Assembly (NCBI RefSeq): GCF_000760295.1
Contig: NZ_JNBA01000039.1
Location: forward strand, 62,001-126,000
DNA length: 64,000 nt
From: Prochlorococcus sp. MIT 0701
GTDB lineage: Bacteria > Cyanobacteriota > Cyanobacteriia > PCC-6307 > Cyanobiaceae
Reading direction: 5' to 3'
Within the stretch, counting starts at the first letter, position 1, and every line of letters begins with the position of its first letter. The translations under genes and the position numbers were made by a program. This document shows positions 1 to 7,979 of this stretch, in pieces. The notes under the pieces are model-generated. The model was not told the origin of the DNA and searched no databases. It saw only the letters and a list, made by a program, of their open reading frames with translations.

Positions 1-4
1 TGTT

Positions 5-28
5 CTGAGCGATGTTTTAGTCGCTCAG
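5..28. other. Perfect 8-bp inverted repeat (hairpin)
   Basis: CTGAGCGA at 5-12 pairs perfectly with TCGCTCAG at 21-28 across an 8-base loop. It lies 33 bases past the stop codon of the minus-strand lptC-like gene, so it could end that transcript. No U-tract is visible on either strand before the window edge, so terminator function is only a guess. Confidence 0.4.
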
Positions 29-61
29 ATGAACTCTGGTTGATTGGATGGTCGCAACGTC

Positions 62-1246
62 TTAGAACTGAATTGGAGGAGAGGACTTAGAGGAAGGTTT
101 TAATTTCTCCTCACTTCCTTCAATTGTTAGTTGTGATCTGACTTTAGAACCAGATGATGAGAAAGACACTGTTCCCTCCTCTCCAATTCGTCCTTCTAGT
201 TTATCACTTTTAGTAATATGATTATTTGCATCTCGTTTTAAAATTACATCGCCAATTGCCTGGACCTCCTCGGTTCTCCAATTCCAAATACATTTTTCAG
301 CGTTGAGTTGTTCGCCAGGCTGACTGAGTTCACAATTCTGGGGAATCTCTACTCTTGTATGGGCAAGATCAACTTTAAAACTGTTTCCTCGATAGGTTGA
401 TTTTTCCTGAGTTGCAATGAAAGGCTGATTGCTTTCAAGCTTTTCGCTATTAAATTTCCAGCGCGTTGTTTGCGCAAGTAAACTTGCTTTTTGTTCTGGA
501 ATCATCAGTGTAACAGGCTTGATTAGATCGAGGTAGCCCTTCTTCGTGTTTCCTTGCAACCTTGTGGCTGTAAGTTGCTGTGGAATATCATTTTTACTTA
601 CAATTCGGTGGCCAAGGATTGGCCCCATAGCATTAAGTTTACCGCTGTCTAGATTCCAAAGGCCATTGCGACCACGGATCACAATGGAGGGGTCTTGATT
701 GTTATTCCGTTGTTTTTCCCAACGTTCAAATTTTGTTGGACCTTTAAATACAAGCTCTTGGGTTAACTGTTGAAACAATACTTTCTTGGCACTAATTCTT
801 GAAATGTTGTCAAGAGCTTGGGGTCGTTGCTCAATCACCATCTTCGACTCGTTAGGTGACCAACGCAAACGATCACCAATGATCAACACTTTTTCTCCTG
901 TAAGCTGCTGAACCATTACATTTCCCTCAAGCAGCACTGTCTCACCATCATTTAAAACTGTGGCGGCCTGGGCACTAATTTCAAATGATGGTTTGTTCTC
1001 TTTGTACAGAACACCCTCTGGGTTGCGAGCCCTTACAACCCTGCTGCCTAATTCATAGCGAGCTAAGGGGCTATTTAGGTCCCAGTCTCGTGAACCGTCA
1101 GCTTGCTTGTGGCGAAGTTCTAGAGATTTAAATACAAAAGGAACTGATGACTTCTTCTGTATTGATGGTGACTCCTGACATCCCACCATCGTTAAGATCA
1201 GCAGCAGACTGCCAAGATGGCGTGATGGTAGAAGGTTTAATCGCAT
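62..1246 (-). CDS. lptC: LptC-like LPS-export lipoprotein/periplasmic protein
   Basis: This is probably the LptC-type component of the Lpt machinery that moves lipopolysaccharide from inner to outer membrane. From the start chosen here the product is 394 residues. It has a short hydrophobic N-terminus ending in MVGC (Cys23), a likely lipoprotein signal. The rest looks like repeated beta-strand LptC/OstA-type segments, for example EGNVMVQQLTGEKV. A longer reading frame begins at 1327. I prefer the ATG at 1246 because it brings the lipoprotein signal to the N-terminus and overlaps the metG stop codon in a TAATG arrangement, which implies translational coupling. It is longer than enterobacterial LptC (about 190 residues), as is usual for the cyanobacterial form. 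Family call from sequence pattern; role inferred from family. Confidence 0.75.
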   Translation of the reverse strand: MRLNLLPSRHLGSLLLILTMVGCQESPSIQKKSSVPFVFKSLELRHKQADGSRDWDLNSPLARYELGSRVVRARNPEGVLYKENKPSFEISAQAATVLNDGETVLLEGNVMVQQLTGEKVLIIGDRLRWSPNESKMVIEQRPQALDNISRISAKKVLFQQLTQELVFKGPTKFERWEKQRNNNQDPSIVIRGRNGLWNLDSGKLNAMGPILGHRIVSKNDIPQQLTATRLQGNTKKGYLDLIKPVTLMIPEQKASLLAQTTRWKFNSEKLESNQPFIATQEKSTYRGNSFKVDLAHTRVEIPQNCELSQPGEQLNAEKCIWNWRTEEVQAIGDVILKRDANNHITKSDKLEGRIGEEGTVSFSSSGSKVRSQLTIEGSEEKLKPSSKSSPPIQF

Positions 1247-2793
1247 TAGAGTGAAGAAGAGAGTTCTAGCCTTTGCATTACGGGTTGAGAGGGTGGCAAT
1301 AAAGCTCCACTTTCCAATTGTCCCCAAGTTAAACAGTTAGACCAATCGTTGCCATCAATACTGAGTCCCAATTGGCTTAGTAAACGTTCGCTTAGAGAAG
1401 GTACAAGAGGATTAATTAATAGTCCTACAAGTCGACAGGCTTCTAAAACTGCGTATAAATCATCAGCCACGTCGGCTTCATTCCCAGCCGTCTTCATCCG
1501 ACTCCAAGGTGCCGTCTCATTGAGGTAGACGTTGGCTGCAATAGCCAATTTAAGGATCGCCTCAGCCGCATCCTGAAAAGCCATTGAGGGCATTGATTCA
1601 CGCACGATGGTAATTGTTGTTTCAGCAGTGGTCACTAGAGGATGACCGTAATCTATTTCATTCCGATGTGAAGGGACAGATCCTTCAAACCATTTTCTTG
1701 ACATAGACGAAGTTCTGTTCAGGAGATTTCCGATTGTATTTGCCAAGTCGTTATTGACTAAATCCATGAAGCGTTGCTGCTGAAAGTCACCATCATGACC
1801 AAACTGGATGTCACGTAATAAATACCATCGAACAGCATCTGGACCACACATCTCAAGGAGTTTTTCTGGATCAAGCACATTTCCTAGTGATTTACCCATC
1901 TTTTGACCTTCACGAGTGAGAAAGCCGTGGCCAAAAACTTGTTTTGGCAAGGGTAAGCCAGCTGAGATGAGCATTGCGGGCCAGTAGATTGCATGAAAAC
2001 GGAGGATATCCTTGCCAATTAAATGTACTGACGCCGGCCATCCACACTCCTCAAGACGTTCTAGCCGAACCTGGCCACCATCATCTAAAAGAGCACTTAA
2101 ATAGCCTACAAGCGCATCAAACCAGACATAAAAAGTGTGTTTTGGATAACCAGGTACTGGTAAGCCCCAATCAACATCAACTCTTGAAATTGAAAAATCC
2201 CTAAGACCCTGAGCTGCAAAATTCTGTATTTCATGCCGGCGACTTACTGGCGAGATGAAATCAGGCTGCGAAATGAGATCTTCGATTTGTGATTGGAATC
2301 GGGAAAGTCGGAAAAAAAGATTCTCCTCATCCCTCCATTCAAGAAGCTTCTGATGAATAGGGCAGCAAGGTGACTGGGCTTGTGGAGGTTCGTCCTTGTA
2401 TTCTTCACAACCGACGCAATACCAACCCTGCTGCCGACCAAGATACACATCGCCTGAGGTCTCGACACGTTGAAAAAAAGCCTCGACTAGTAACTGATGG
2501 CGGTGGCTGGTAGTACGAATGAAGCGATCATTTGAAATACCCCAGCGAGACCAAAGATTTTGATAACTCATTGTGATCTGATCACAATGTTGTTGGGGGC
2601 TGATTTTATTAAATTCTGCTGTGCGTTGAATCTTCTGGCCATGTTCATCCACACCAGTAACAAACACGACCTCCTTGCCTTCTAGTCGCTGGAAACGAGC
2701 CAGTGCATCACAGGCCATGGTCGTGTACATGCTGCCTAGATGGGGCTTGTCATTGACGTAGTAAAGAGGGGTTGTAATGGTATAGGTCATCAT
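1246..2793 (-). CDS. metG: Methionyl-tRNA synthetase
   Basis: This cytoplasmic class I aminoacyl-tRNA synthetase charges tRNA-Met with methionine at the expense of ATP. The 515-residue product has the HIGH-type signature as PHLG (17-20), a zinc-knuckle insertion with Cys126, Cys129 and Cys143/Cys144, and the second ATP motif as KMGKS (298-302). It ends after the anticodon-binding helical domain and lacks the C-terminal dimerisation (Arc1p-like) domain, so it is the short form. Either of two adjacent start codons (2793 or 2790) may be used. The stop codon overlaps the start of the downstream lptC-like gene by one base, so the two are probably cotranscribed. Confidence 0.97.
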   Translation of the reverse strand: MMTYTITTPLYYVNDKPHLGSMYTTMACDALARFQRLEGKEVVFVTGVDEHGQKIQRTAEFNKISPQQHCDQITMSYQNLWSRWGISNDRFIRTTSHRHQLLVEAFFQRVETSGDVYLGRQQGWYCVGCEEYKDEPPQAQSPCCPIHQKLLEWRDEENLFFRLSRFQSQIEDLISQPDFISPVSRRHEIQNFAAQGLRDFSISRVDVDWGLPVPGYPKHTFYVWFDALVGYLSALLDDGGQVRLERLEECGWPASVHLIGKDILRFHAIYWPAMLISAGLPLPKQVFGHGFLTREGQKMGKSLGNVLDPEKLLEMCGPDAVRWYLLRDIQFGHDGDFQQQRFMDLVNNDLANTIGNLLNRTSSMSRKWFEGSVPSHRNEIDYGHPLVTTAETTITIVRESMPSMAFQDAAEAILKLAIAANVYLNETAPWSRMKTAGNEADVADDLYAVLEACRLVGLLINPLVPSLSERLLSQLGLSIDGNDWSNCLTWGQLESGALLPPSQPVMQRLELSSSL

Positions 2794-2902
2794 TGAGGAG
2801 AGTTTCTGCTGCTGTGCAGAGCGGCCGGATCCTAACCAGACAACTCATTTCAGCTTATTGATCGTCTGCCGTCATCTCTCAGACCAAGCCTTGCCTTCCT
2901 AG

Positions 2903-3308
2903 CGTGGTGCTCTTCGGCGGCTAGAGCAAGCAGACGGATATTTTGACGCCCTCAATCCTCAACGACTTGATGAAAACCTAGCTGAGATGCTGCCGGATGC
3001 ACCGCTTAACAGGCATTCTCAAGCATTACACGATACAAAAAAACTCGTAAGCCACTTTGCTGCGGCCCCGATCCAGTCAGCAGACTTTCTGGGTACACCG
3101 ATTGTGGTAGCCAATGGTAGATATGGCCATATCAGAACAGAAGAACTGACTATGGTTAAGGTTTTGGCAGCTGCGCTTGATATTCAGATGATCTCATTCT
3201 TGGCTTGGTGAAAGTGATCAAGACCTTCGACCTTTGGCTTCCATCTCGCACTGGCTTGATGATTTGATCCTCATGACACTCTTATCTCCAAATTCATCGT
3301 GCACATGA
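2903..3308 (+). pseudogene. Candidate decayed reading frame with a frameshift
   Basis: An open frame runs without stops from 2903 to a TGA at 3209-3211. It reads like protein (for example LEQADGYFDALNPQRL, then an ATG at 2987). Just before that stop the protein-like character shifts to another frame, which continues to a stop at 3306-3308 (for example ESDQDLRPLASISHWLDD). One indel near 3195-3205 would join the two. I do not recognise the family. It could also be a genuine 74-residue gene starting at 2987. Lying between metG and the FAD oxidoreductase, it looks like a gene remnant; this is inference. Confidence 0.3.
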
Positions 3309-3375
3309 TTGTGGGGCAATGTCTTTTTGAGAGTAAATGCAGAATTTTGTGCTGGAGATTGTTCATATTTCGACG

Positions 3376-3492
3376 ATGATCAAGTTAAACCGCCTCTACG
3401 AACAATTTGTTGCGCTTCGCCATCGTTGTTTAAGCAGCCTTTGTCATGAAGCTCAATTGCTTTCTGGCAAAGACGATCATGTTGAGGGATGA
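3376..3492 (+). CDS. Small ORF overlapping the start of the FAD oxidoreductase
   Basis: This 38-codon frame starts with ATG at 3376 and encodes a peptide beginning MIKLNRLYEQFVALRHRC and ending GKDDHVEG. Its TGA stop overlaps the ATG of the next gene (ATGA at 3489-3492), the arrangement expected of translationally coupled genes. The composition is protein-like: amphipathic, Arg/Leu-rich start and acidic end. No convincing Shine-Dalgarno sequence precedes it. I do not recognise a family. It could be a leader peptide, a small partner protein or chance. Confidence 0.4.
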   Translation: MIKLNRLYEQFVALRHRCLSSLCHEAQLLSGKDDHVEG

Positions 3493-5300
3493 CAGTGTCT
3501 GCGACCAAAACTTGTTCCACTGCACAGGTGCCCTTGGTGGTCTGGGGTGGAGGCACAGGAGGCGTCGCATCAGCCGTACAAGCTGCTCGACATGGAATTA
3601 GAACTCTGTTGTTAACACCAGGCGCGTGGCTTGGCGGAATGGTCAGTGCAGCAGGAGTTGCGGCTCCAGACGGCCATGAACTCAGTTGCTGGCAGACAGG
3701 ACTGTGGGGGGCCTTTCTTCAAGAAATCGCCAAAGTTGAACAGGATGGACTGGATCAGAACTGGGTGAGTTGCTTTGGTTTTAATCCCGCTCGCGCAGAA
3801 GAGGTTTTGCGGAGCTGGGTAATAGATCTCCCCAACCTCGAATGGTGGTCAGATGTCCAGCTCAAATCACTGTTACGTGAGGGAGATCGCCTTGTCTTGC
3901 TTGAGCTGGAGATTGAAGGGCGACAGCATCAACTGCGTTTCGACTTATTCATTGATGGAAGTGATTTAGGCGACAGCTTTTCCCTCGCAGACATTTCTCA
4001 TCGTTGGGGTTGGGAATCACAAGAACTCTGGAATGAGCCAAGCGCCCCTTCGTCAAAACAATTGAATTCAGATCCATTCTTTGCTAGCCAGCCTGTTCAA
4101 TCCCCTACTTGGGTTGTGATGGGTCAACTCGATCAACAAGCAAAATCACCTTCATCACCAGTGTGCTTGCCTCGACCATTTGAAGCTGCAACTCAGACAT
4201 TTGGTTTTGAGCGCACCGTTACCTATGGCCGCCTTCCAGGTGGTCTAGTGATGCTCAATTGGCCCCTTCATGGAAACGACTGGCATAGAGACTTGGAGCG
4301 TATTCGCAGCTCAGACGACAAAATTAAAAACCAGCTTGCTGATGAAATGCAGCTGTATAGCTTGTCATTCCTACAAGCTCTTCAAACAGTTAGTGAGGGT
4401 TGGATTAACCCTGGCAAGGTGTTTCCAGGGATCAATAAAAGCCTTGCATTGATGCCCTATTGGCGAGAAGGGCGCCGCCTTAAAGGTCAATACACCTTAG
4501 TGGAAAGAGATCTTCTGCCATTAGCCTCTGGTGCTGCCAGAGGACCAATTCCCTTAGATAAACAGGGACGTTGCACCAGTATTGCCGTAGGGACTTACGC
4601 TAATGATCATCATTATCCTGGTAGAGATTGGCCCTTAGCCTCAAAAAGTTGCAGATGGGGTGGGAGATGGACAGGTACTCCATTCTGCATTCCTTATGGA
4701 GTTCTACTAAGTAGCGAAGTGGAGAACATACTGATAGCTGACAAGGCCTTCAGTGTGAGTCACATTGCCAATGGTGCAACTCGATTACAACCAATGATTT
4801 TCAATCTTGGCCAGGCTGCTGGAATGGCAGCAGCTATTGCTTTGAAAAAGAGGCTTCAACCAGCAGAAGTTGATGTTTCTGAAATACAACATGAACTATT
4901 GCATGATATTTATGCCCCAGCCGCTATTGTTCCAATTTGGGATTGGCCTGCATGGCACCCTCACTGGCGTAATGCTCAGAAATTTGTTTTGGCGCAACCA
5001 GATTGCCTCAGCCACCATGGAGTAATTAAAGGTAATAATCTTAAAACAAACGTAGGAGAAATGCCTCTACCACATCAAACGCCACTCAATAAACATGTAA
5101 GAAAGTTTTCAGGAACACTACGTATTCATTCTGATCAGACATTTTCTCTTAACACCAAGTTTAAATCCTGGCAATTAATAACCCTAGAACCGGCATTAAA
5201 GCGGTGGCTAGAATCATGCGAAGACCAACAGAATGTACACCTTTTAGCAGTTGCTAATCCATGGGGACCATGGCTGAGGTTGATTCGCGTTTTAGATTAA
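3489..5300 (+). CDS. FAD-dependent oxidoreductase (FAD_oxidored family)
   Basis: This predicted soluble flavoenzyme of 603 residues has an N-terminal Rossmann dinucleotide-binding motif, VVWGGGTGGVASAVQAARHG, starting near residue 17. The segment WLGGMVSAAG follows it, as is typical of the FAD-dependent oxidoreductase family that includes xanthan-lyase-like proteins. A second FAD-contacting segment lies near IFNLGQAAGMAAAIAL (about residues 438-453). The substrate cannot be predicted. No signal peptide is evident. The ATG start overlaps the stop of a 38-codon ORF. Its 3' end faces the 3' end of the RNase II gene, 38 bases away. Family assignment is good; biochemical role unknown. Confidence 0.85.
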   Translation: MTVSATKTCSTAQVPLVVWGGGTGGVASAVQAARHGIRTLLLTPGAWLGGMVSAAGVAAPDGHELSCWQTGLWGAFLQEIAKVEQDGLDQNWVSCFGFNPARAEEVLRSWVIDLPNLEWWSDVQLKSLLREGDRLVLLELEIEGRQHQLRFDLFIDGSDLGDSFSLADISHRWGWESQELWNEPSAPSSKQLNSDPFFASQPVQSPTWVVMGQLDQQAKSPSSPVCLPRPFEAATQTFGFERTVTYGRLPGGLVMLNWPLHGNDWHRDLERIRSSDDKIKNQLADEMQLYSLSFLQALQTVSEGWINPGKVFPGINKSLALMPYWREGRRLKGQYTLVERDLLPLASGAARGPIPLDKQGRCTSIAVGTYANDHHYPGRDWPLASKSCRWGGRWTGTPFCIPYGVLLSSEVENILIADKAFSVSHIANGATRLQPMIFNLGQAAGMAAAIALKKRLQPAEVDVSEIQHELLHDIYAPAAIVPIWDWPAWHPHWRNAQKFVLAQPDCLSHHGVIKGNNLKTNVGEMPLPHQTPLNKHVRKFSGTLRIHSDQTFSLNTKFKSWQLITLEPALKRWLESCEDQQNVHLLAVANPWGPWLRLIRVLD

Positions 5301-5338
5301 TAGCAGCTTTTGGTAGATTGTATGCTTACGTTGAGGAT

Positions 5339-7390
5339 CTACTTGGCGACAAACTCAATCTGATCAGTCAGTGGATCAACAAAAAGAACTCTCATGATCA
5401 ATGCAAGACCTGGACTAGGGTCGATCAAACCATTGAGCTTGCAGGCAAGATCCATAGCAAGGCATTCCACATGCACAAGTGCAATTTGATCTTGTGGCCT
5501 CAACCAGCGCAGGAATAGGGCGGGCCATTGTTCATGGCGATTTTTTAAAAACCACACCTTTTGCCAGTGTCGCTGGTCTTCGCGTTGGATTTGCTGTGCT
5601 TGGCGAAGAGGGTCTTCAAGTGCATCCAACTGCACCATGAGATCATGCTCGCTTAATGGAACTGAGCCTCCTAAGTGAGCCACCACCTGTCGATGGGCAA
5701 GTAAGTCTGCATAGCGACGGATCGGCGAACTGGCTTGTACGTAGGCAGAGAGGCCTAGACTGAAATGGGCCATCGGACGAGTACCAAGGACACCTCGGCT
5801 AAGGCAACGCTTGATCGCGGCATGTCGTACAGGTCCTTCAATCAACTGAGACAAGTCAGTTGCACTTGGTAGTTGAGTCGGAGGCTGACTGCGATAGGGC
5901 AGAGCAAGGTTTTGATGCTTTCCAAATTCAGCAATAACAGTACCCATCAGGATCATGGCTTCGCTTACTAGCCGTCTGGCTGGACTTGACTCAACAACAT
6001 GAAGCTCAGGCTGATCATCCTTTACTTGGAATCGTCCTTCAGATTGTTCAAGCATCAGAGCACCTTGTCGCTCACGCCAGAATTGGCGTTTTTTTAGCAG
6101 GATTGCGAGTGTGGAAAGATCTTCATCACCAGGAGGCGCAAGCTCAATCAATTCATCCCCATCTTCATAAGTGAGTCGATAGCAGGGGCGAATCCAGGTA
6201 CGAGAAACACGTGTGTCGGCTATACATCCTGATTCGTCTAGAAGCACACCAACACTCAACGATGCACAGCGACGGCCAGCTCTAAGACTGAGAACTTCAG
6301 CAGCAAAACTCAATGGCAGCATTGGTCTTAGGCCATCAGCCAAGTAGAGACTGGTTGCTCTTGCACGCGCCTCAAGATCTAAGGGACTGTCTACAGGAAT
6401 AAGCCTTGCCGGATCAGCAATATGGATCCAAATCCAGTTGTATTGATCAACACACTGCAAGGAGATTGCATCATCAATTTCCTGAGTTTGGTGATCGTCG
6501 AGGGTGTAGGTCCTTAAAGCACTCAAATCAAGACGATTATCATCGCTTGCAAAAGATAGTTGCTCAAACTTATTGAGTAATTGGTCCGCTTGAGCTTGTA
6601 CACTCCCTTCAAAGTTTTTTGTCCAGATACTGCCTTTGAGAGTTGTTAGATCGTGTGGATCACGCCAGCCTTTCTTGATTAACCAATGACGGAGGTCGCT
6701 AAGCGATCTACCCAACTTTAAATCTTTAATAAGCTCAAGAGCTTGTTCATCCGTTAATAAGGCATCCTCTGGACCGTCAGCAAGCTCGATTAAACGGTTG
6801 ATCGTTAACTGAAGATCCGAGGGTAATTCCTGCCACTGATCTTTGCTCAGAGGTGAATCTGAATTCAACAATTCTAGAGAATCTAGGCGTTGCTGCGCTC
6901 GAGATTCTTGCTTGCGTCGCAGATGGCGGATGCGGCGTAGATCAATAAGTTGACGTGCTTCGACCATGTGGTCACGTCGAACTCGGAATAAAGGTTGGTC
7001 GCCATTAAGCCAAAACCATAATGCGGCGAGATGGATAGGATCGTTATTATTAAGCAGTAAATCAGCTATTTCCGTAATTTTGAGTGCTGTTGGTGAAGTC
7101 TTACTTTTTCGCCTTTCGCCTTCAAGTAATCGCCAACCAGCAATTAAATCGCGTGAATTAAGACTAAGGTTACGGACCTCATTCATGGTGGGTAGAGATG
7201 TCTCCACCTCAACCATATTGAGATTTTGCTTCAGAACGGACAGCTCTCGACTGGCTAGCTGTTGTTCTCGGCGTGTTCCTGCAACTCTTACGTTTGCCCG
7301 GCTGCCCTTCAGTGAAGTTAGCAGGCCAATTTGTGGTTGACCTTTCAAAACAAAGCCAACTAAATCACCCTGCTGAAGAGAAGGCGTCAA
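5339..7390 (-). CDS. rnb: Ribonuclease II/R family 3'-5' exoribonuclease
   Basis: This processive 3'-to-5' exoribonuclease is expected to act in mRNA turnover and RNA maturation. The 683-residue product opens with an S1/cold-shock-like segment (about 1-55) and a helical linker. The RNB catalytic domain starts at about residue 285 and contains LDDHQTQEIDDAIS. Asp298, Asp306 and Asp307 match the metal-binding aspartates, with Glu304 where E. coli RNase II has Asp. Marks such as SPIRRYADLLAHRQV and a C-terminal S1-like region follow. The gene lies 11 bases after rpsR, in a likely rpmG-rpsR-rnb operon. The length is closer to RNase II than to full-length RNase R. Confidence 0.93.
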   Translation of the reverse strand: MTPSLQQGDLVGFVLKGQPQIGLLTSLKGSRANVRVAGTRREQQLASRELSVLKQNLNMVEVETSLPTMNEVRNLSLNSRDLIAGWRLLEGERRKSKTSPTALKITEIADLLLNNNDPIHLAALWFWLNGDQPLFRVRRDHMVEARQLIDLRRIRHLRRKQESRAQQRLDSLELLNSDSPLSKDQWQELPSDLQLTINRLIELADGPEDALLTDEQALELIKDLKLGRSLSDLRHWLIKKGWRDPHDLTTLKGSIWTKNFEGSVQAQADQLLNKFEQLSFASDDNRLDLSALRTYTLDDHQTQEIDDAISLQCVDQYNWIWIHIADPARLIPVDSPLDLEARARATSLYLADGLRPMLPLSFAAEVLSLRAGRRCASLSVGVLLDESGCIADTRVSRTWIRPCYRLTYEDGDELIELAPPGDEDLSTLAILLKKRQFWRERQGALMLEQSEGRFQVKDDQPELHVVESSPARRLVSEAMILMGTVIAEFGKHQNLALPYRSQPPTQLPSATDLSQLIEGPVRHAAIKRCLSRGVLGTRPMAHFSLGLSAYVQASSPIRRYADLLAHRQVVAHLGGSVPLSEHDLMVQLDALEDPLRQAQQIQREDQRHWQKVWFLKNRHEQWPALFLRWLRPQDQIALVHVECLAMDLACKLNGLIDPSPGLALIMRVLFVDPLTDQIEFVAK

Positions 7391-7401
7391 AGGTGTTGCA
7401 A

Positions 7402-7623
7402 TCAGCCTTCTGGATTCACGAATGGCAAAAGTGCAATAATACGCGCACGTTTTACAGCATTAGTAAGGTCTCGTTGTTGCTTAGACGTTAGGCCTGTAAG
7501 GCGCCTAGGCAGAATCTTGCCACGATCAGTAATGAACTTCTTGAGAAGATCAACATCCTTGTAGTCGATGGGATCGCCAGGCTTAATTGGCGATAGCCGC
7601 TTTTTAAAAAAGGAACTGGACAT
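7402..7623 (-). CDS. rpsR: 30S ribosomal protein S18
   Basis: This small basic protein of the 30S platform binds with S6. The 73-residue product has the S18 core: [19 protein letters not shown], then [10 protein letters not shown] and the [10 protein letters not shown] helix. It lies 38 bases after rpmG and 11 bases before the RNase II gene. The rpmG-rpsR linkage is familiar in cyanobacteria. Confidence 0.98.
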   Translation of the reverse strand: MSSSFFKKRLSPIKPGDPIDYKDVDLLKKFITDRGKILPRRLTGLTSKQQRDLTNAVKRARIIALLPFVNPEG

Positions 7624-7661
7624 GATTTAAAAGGGCTGGAATGTGTGTTGAAACTGCTGAG

Positions 7662-7856
7662 TCACTTGATCTCCTTGTGAGGAGTTGACTTATTGCAGTG
7701 AGGACAGAACTTCTTGATTTCCAGCCGTTCGGTGGTGTTTCGACGGTTCTTTTCAGTGGTGTAGCGAGACACCCCCGGAGACCTCTTGGCGGGATTGGAC
7801 CGGCATTCGTTGCACTCAAGAGTGATCACGATCCGGACGCCCTTGTTTTTGGCCAT
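7662..7856 (-). CDS. rpmG: 50S ribosomal protein L33 (zinc-binding form)
   Basis: This 64-residue protein of the large ribosomal subunit begins [19 protein letters not shown] and carries two CxxC pairs (ECNEC and FCPHC). It is therefore the zinc-binding version, not the Cys-less paralogue. It is the first gene of the rpmG-rpsR-rnb group. The 123-base gap upstream separates it from divergent pheT. Confidence 0.98.
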   Translation of the reverse strand: MAKNKGVRIVITLECNECRSNPAKRSPGVSRYTTEKNRRNTTERLEIKKFCPHCNKSTPHKEIK

Positions 7857-7979
7857 AAAGGACGTTGCGCCGCAGTTGCGATGCGTAGTGAAGAACTAAG
7901 ATCCTACAGGGCAGCCTCACATGACTTGACGCCTTCGTTCTCTTGCTTCGTAAGATCTTTGGCTGCATCTAGCTGATCC

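Noticed and set aside
5261..5518. Plus-strand frame across the end of the FAD gene and into rnb
   Set aside because: It overlaps two real genes and has no protein-like family pattern.
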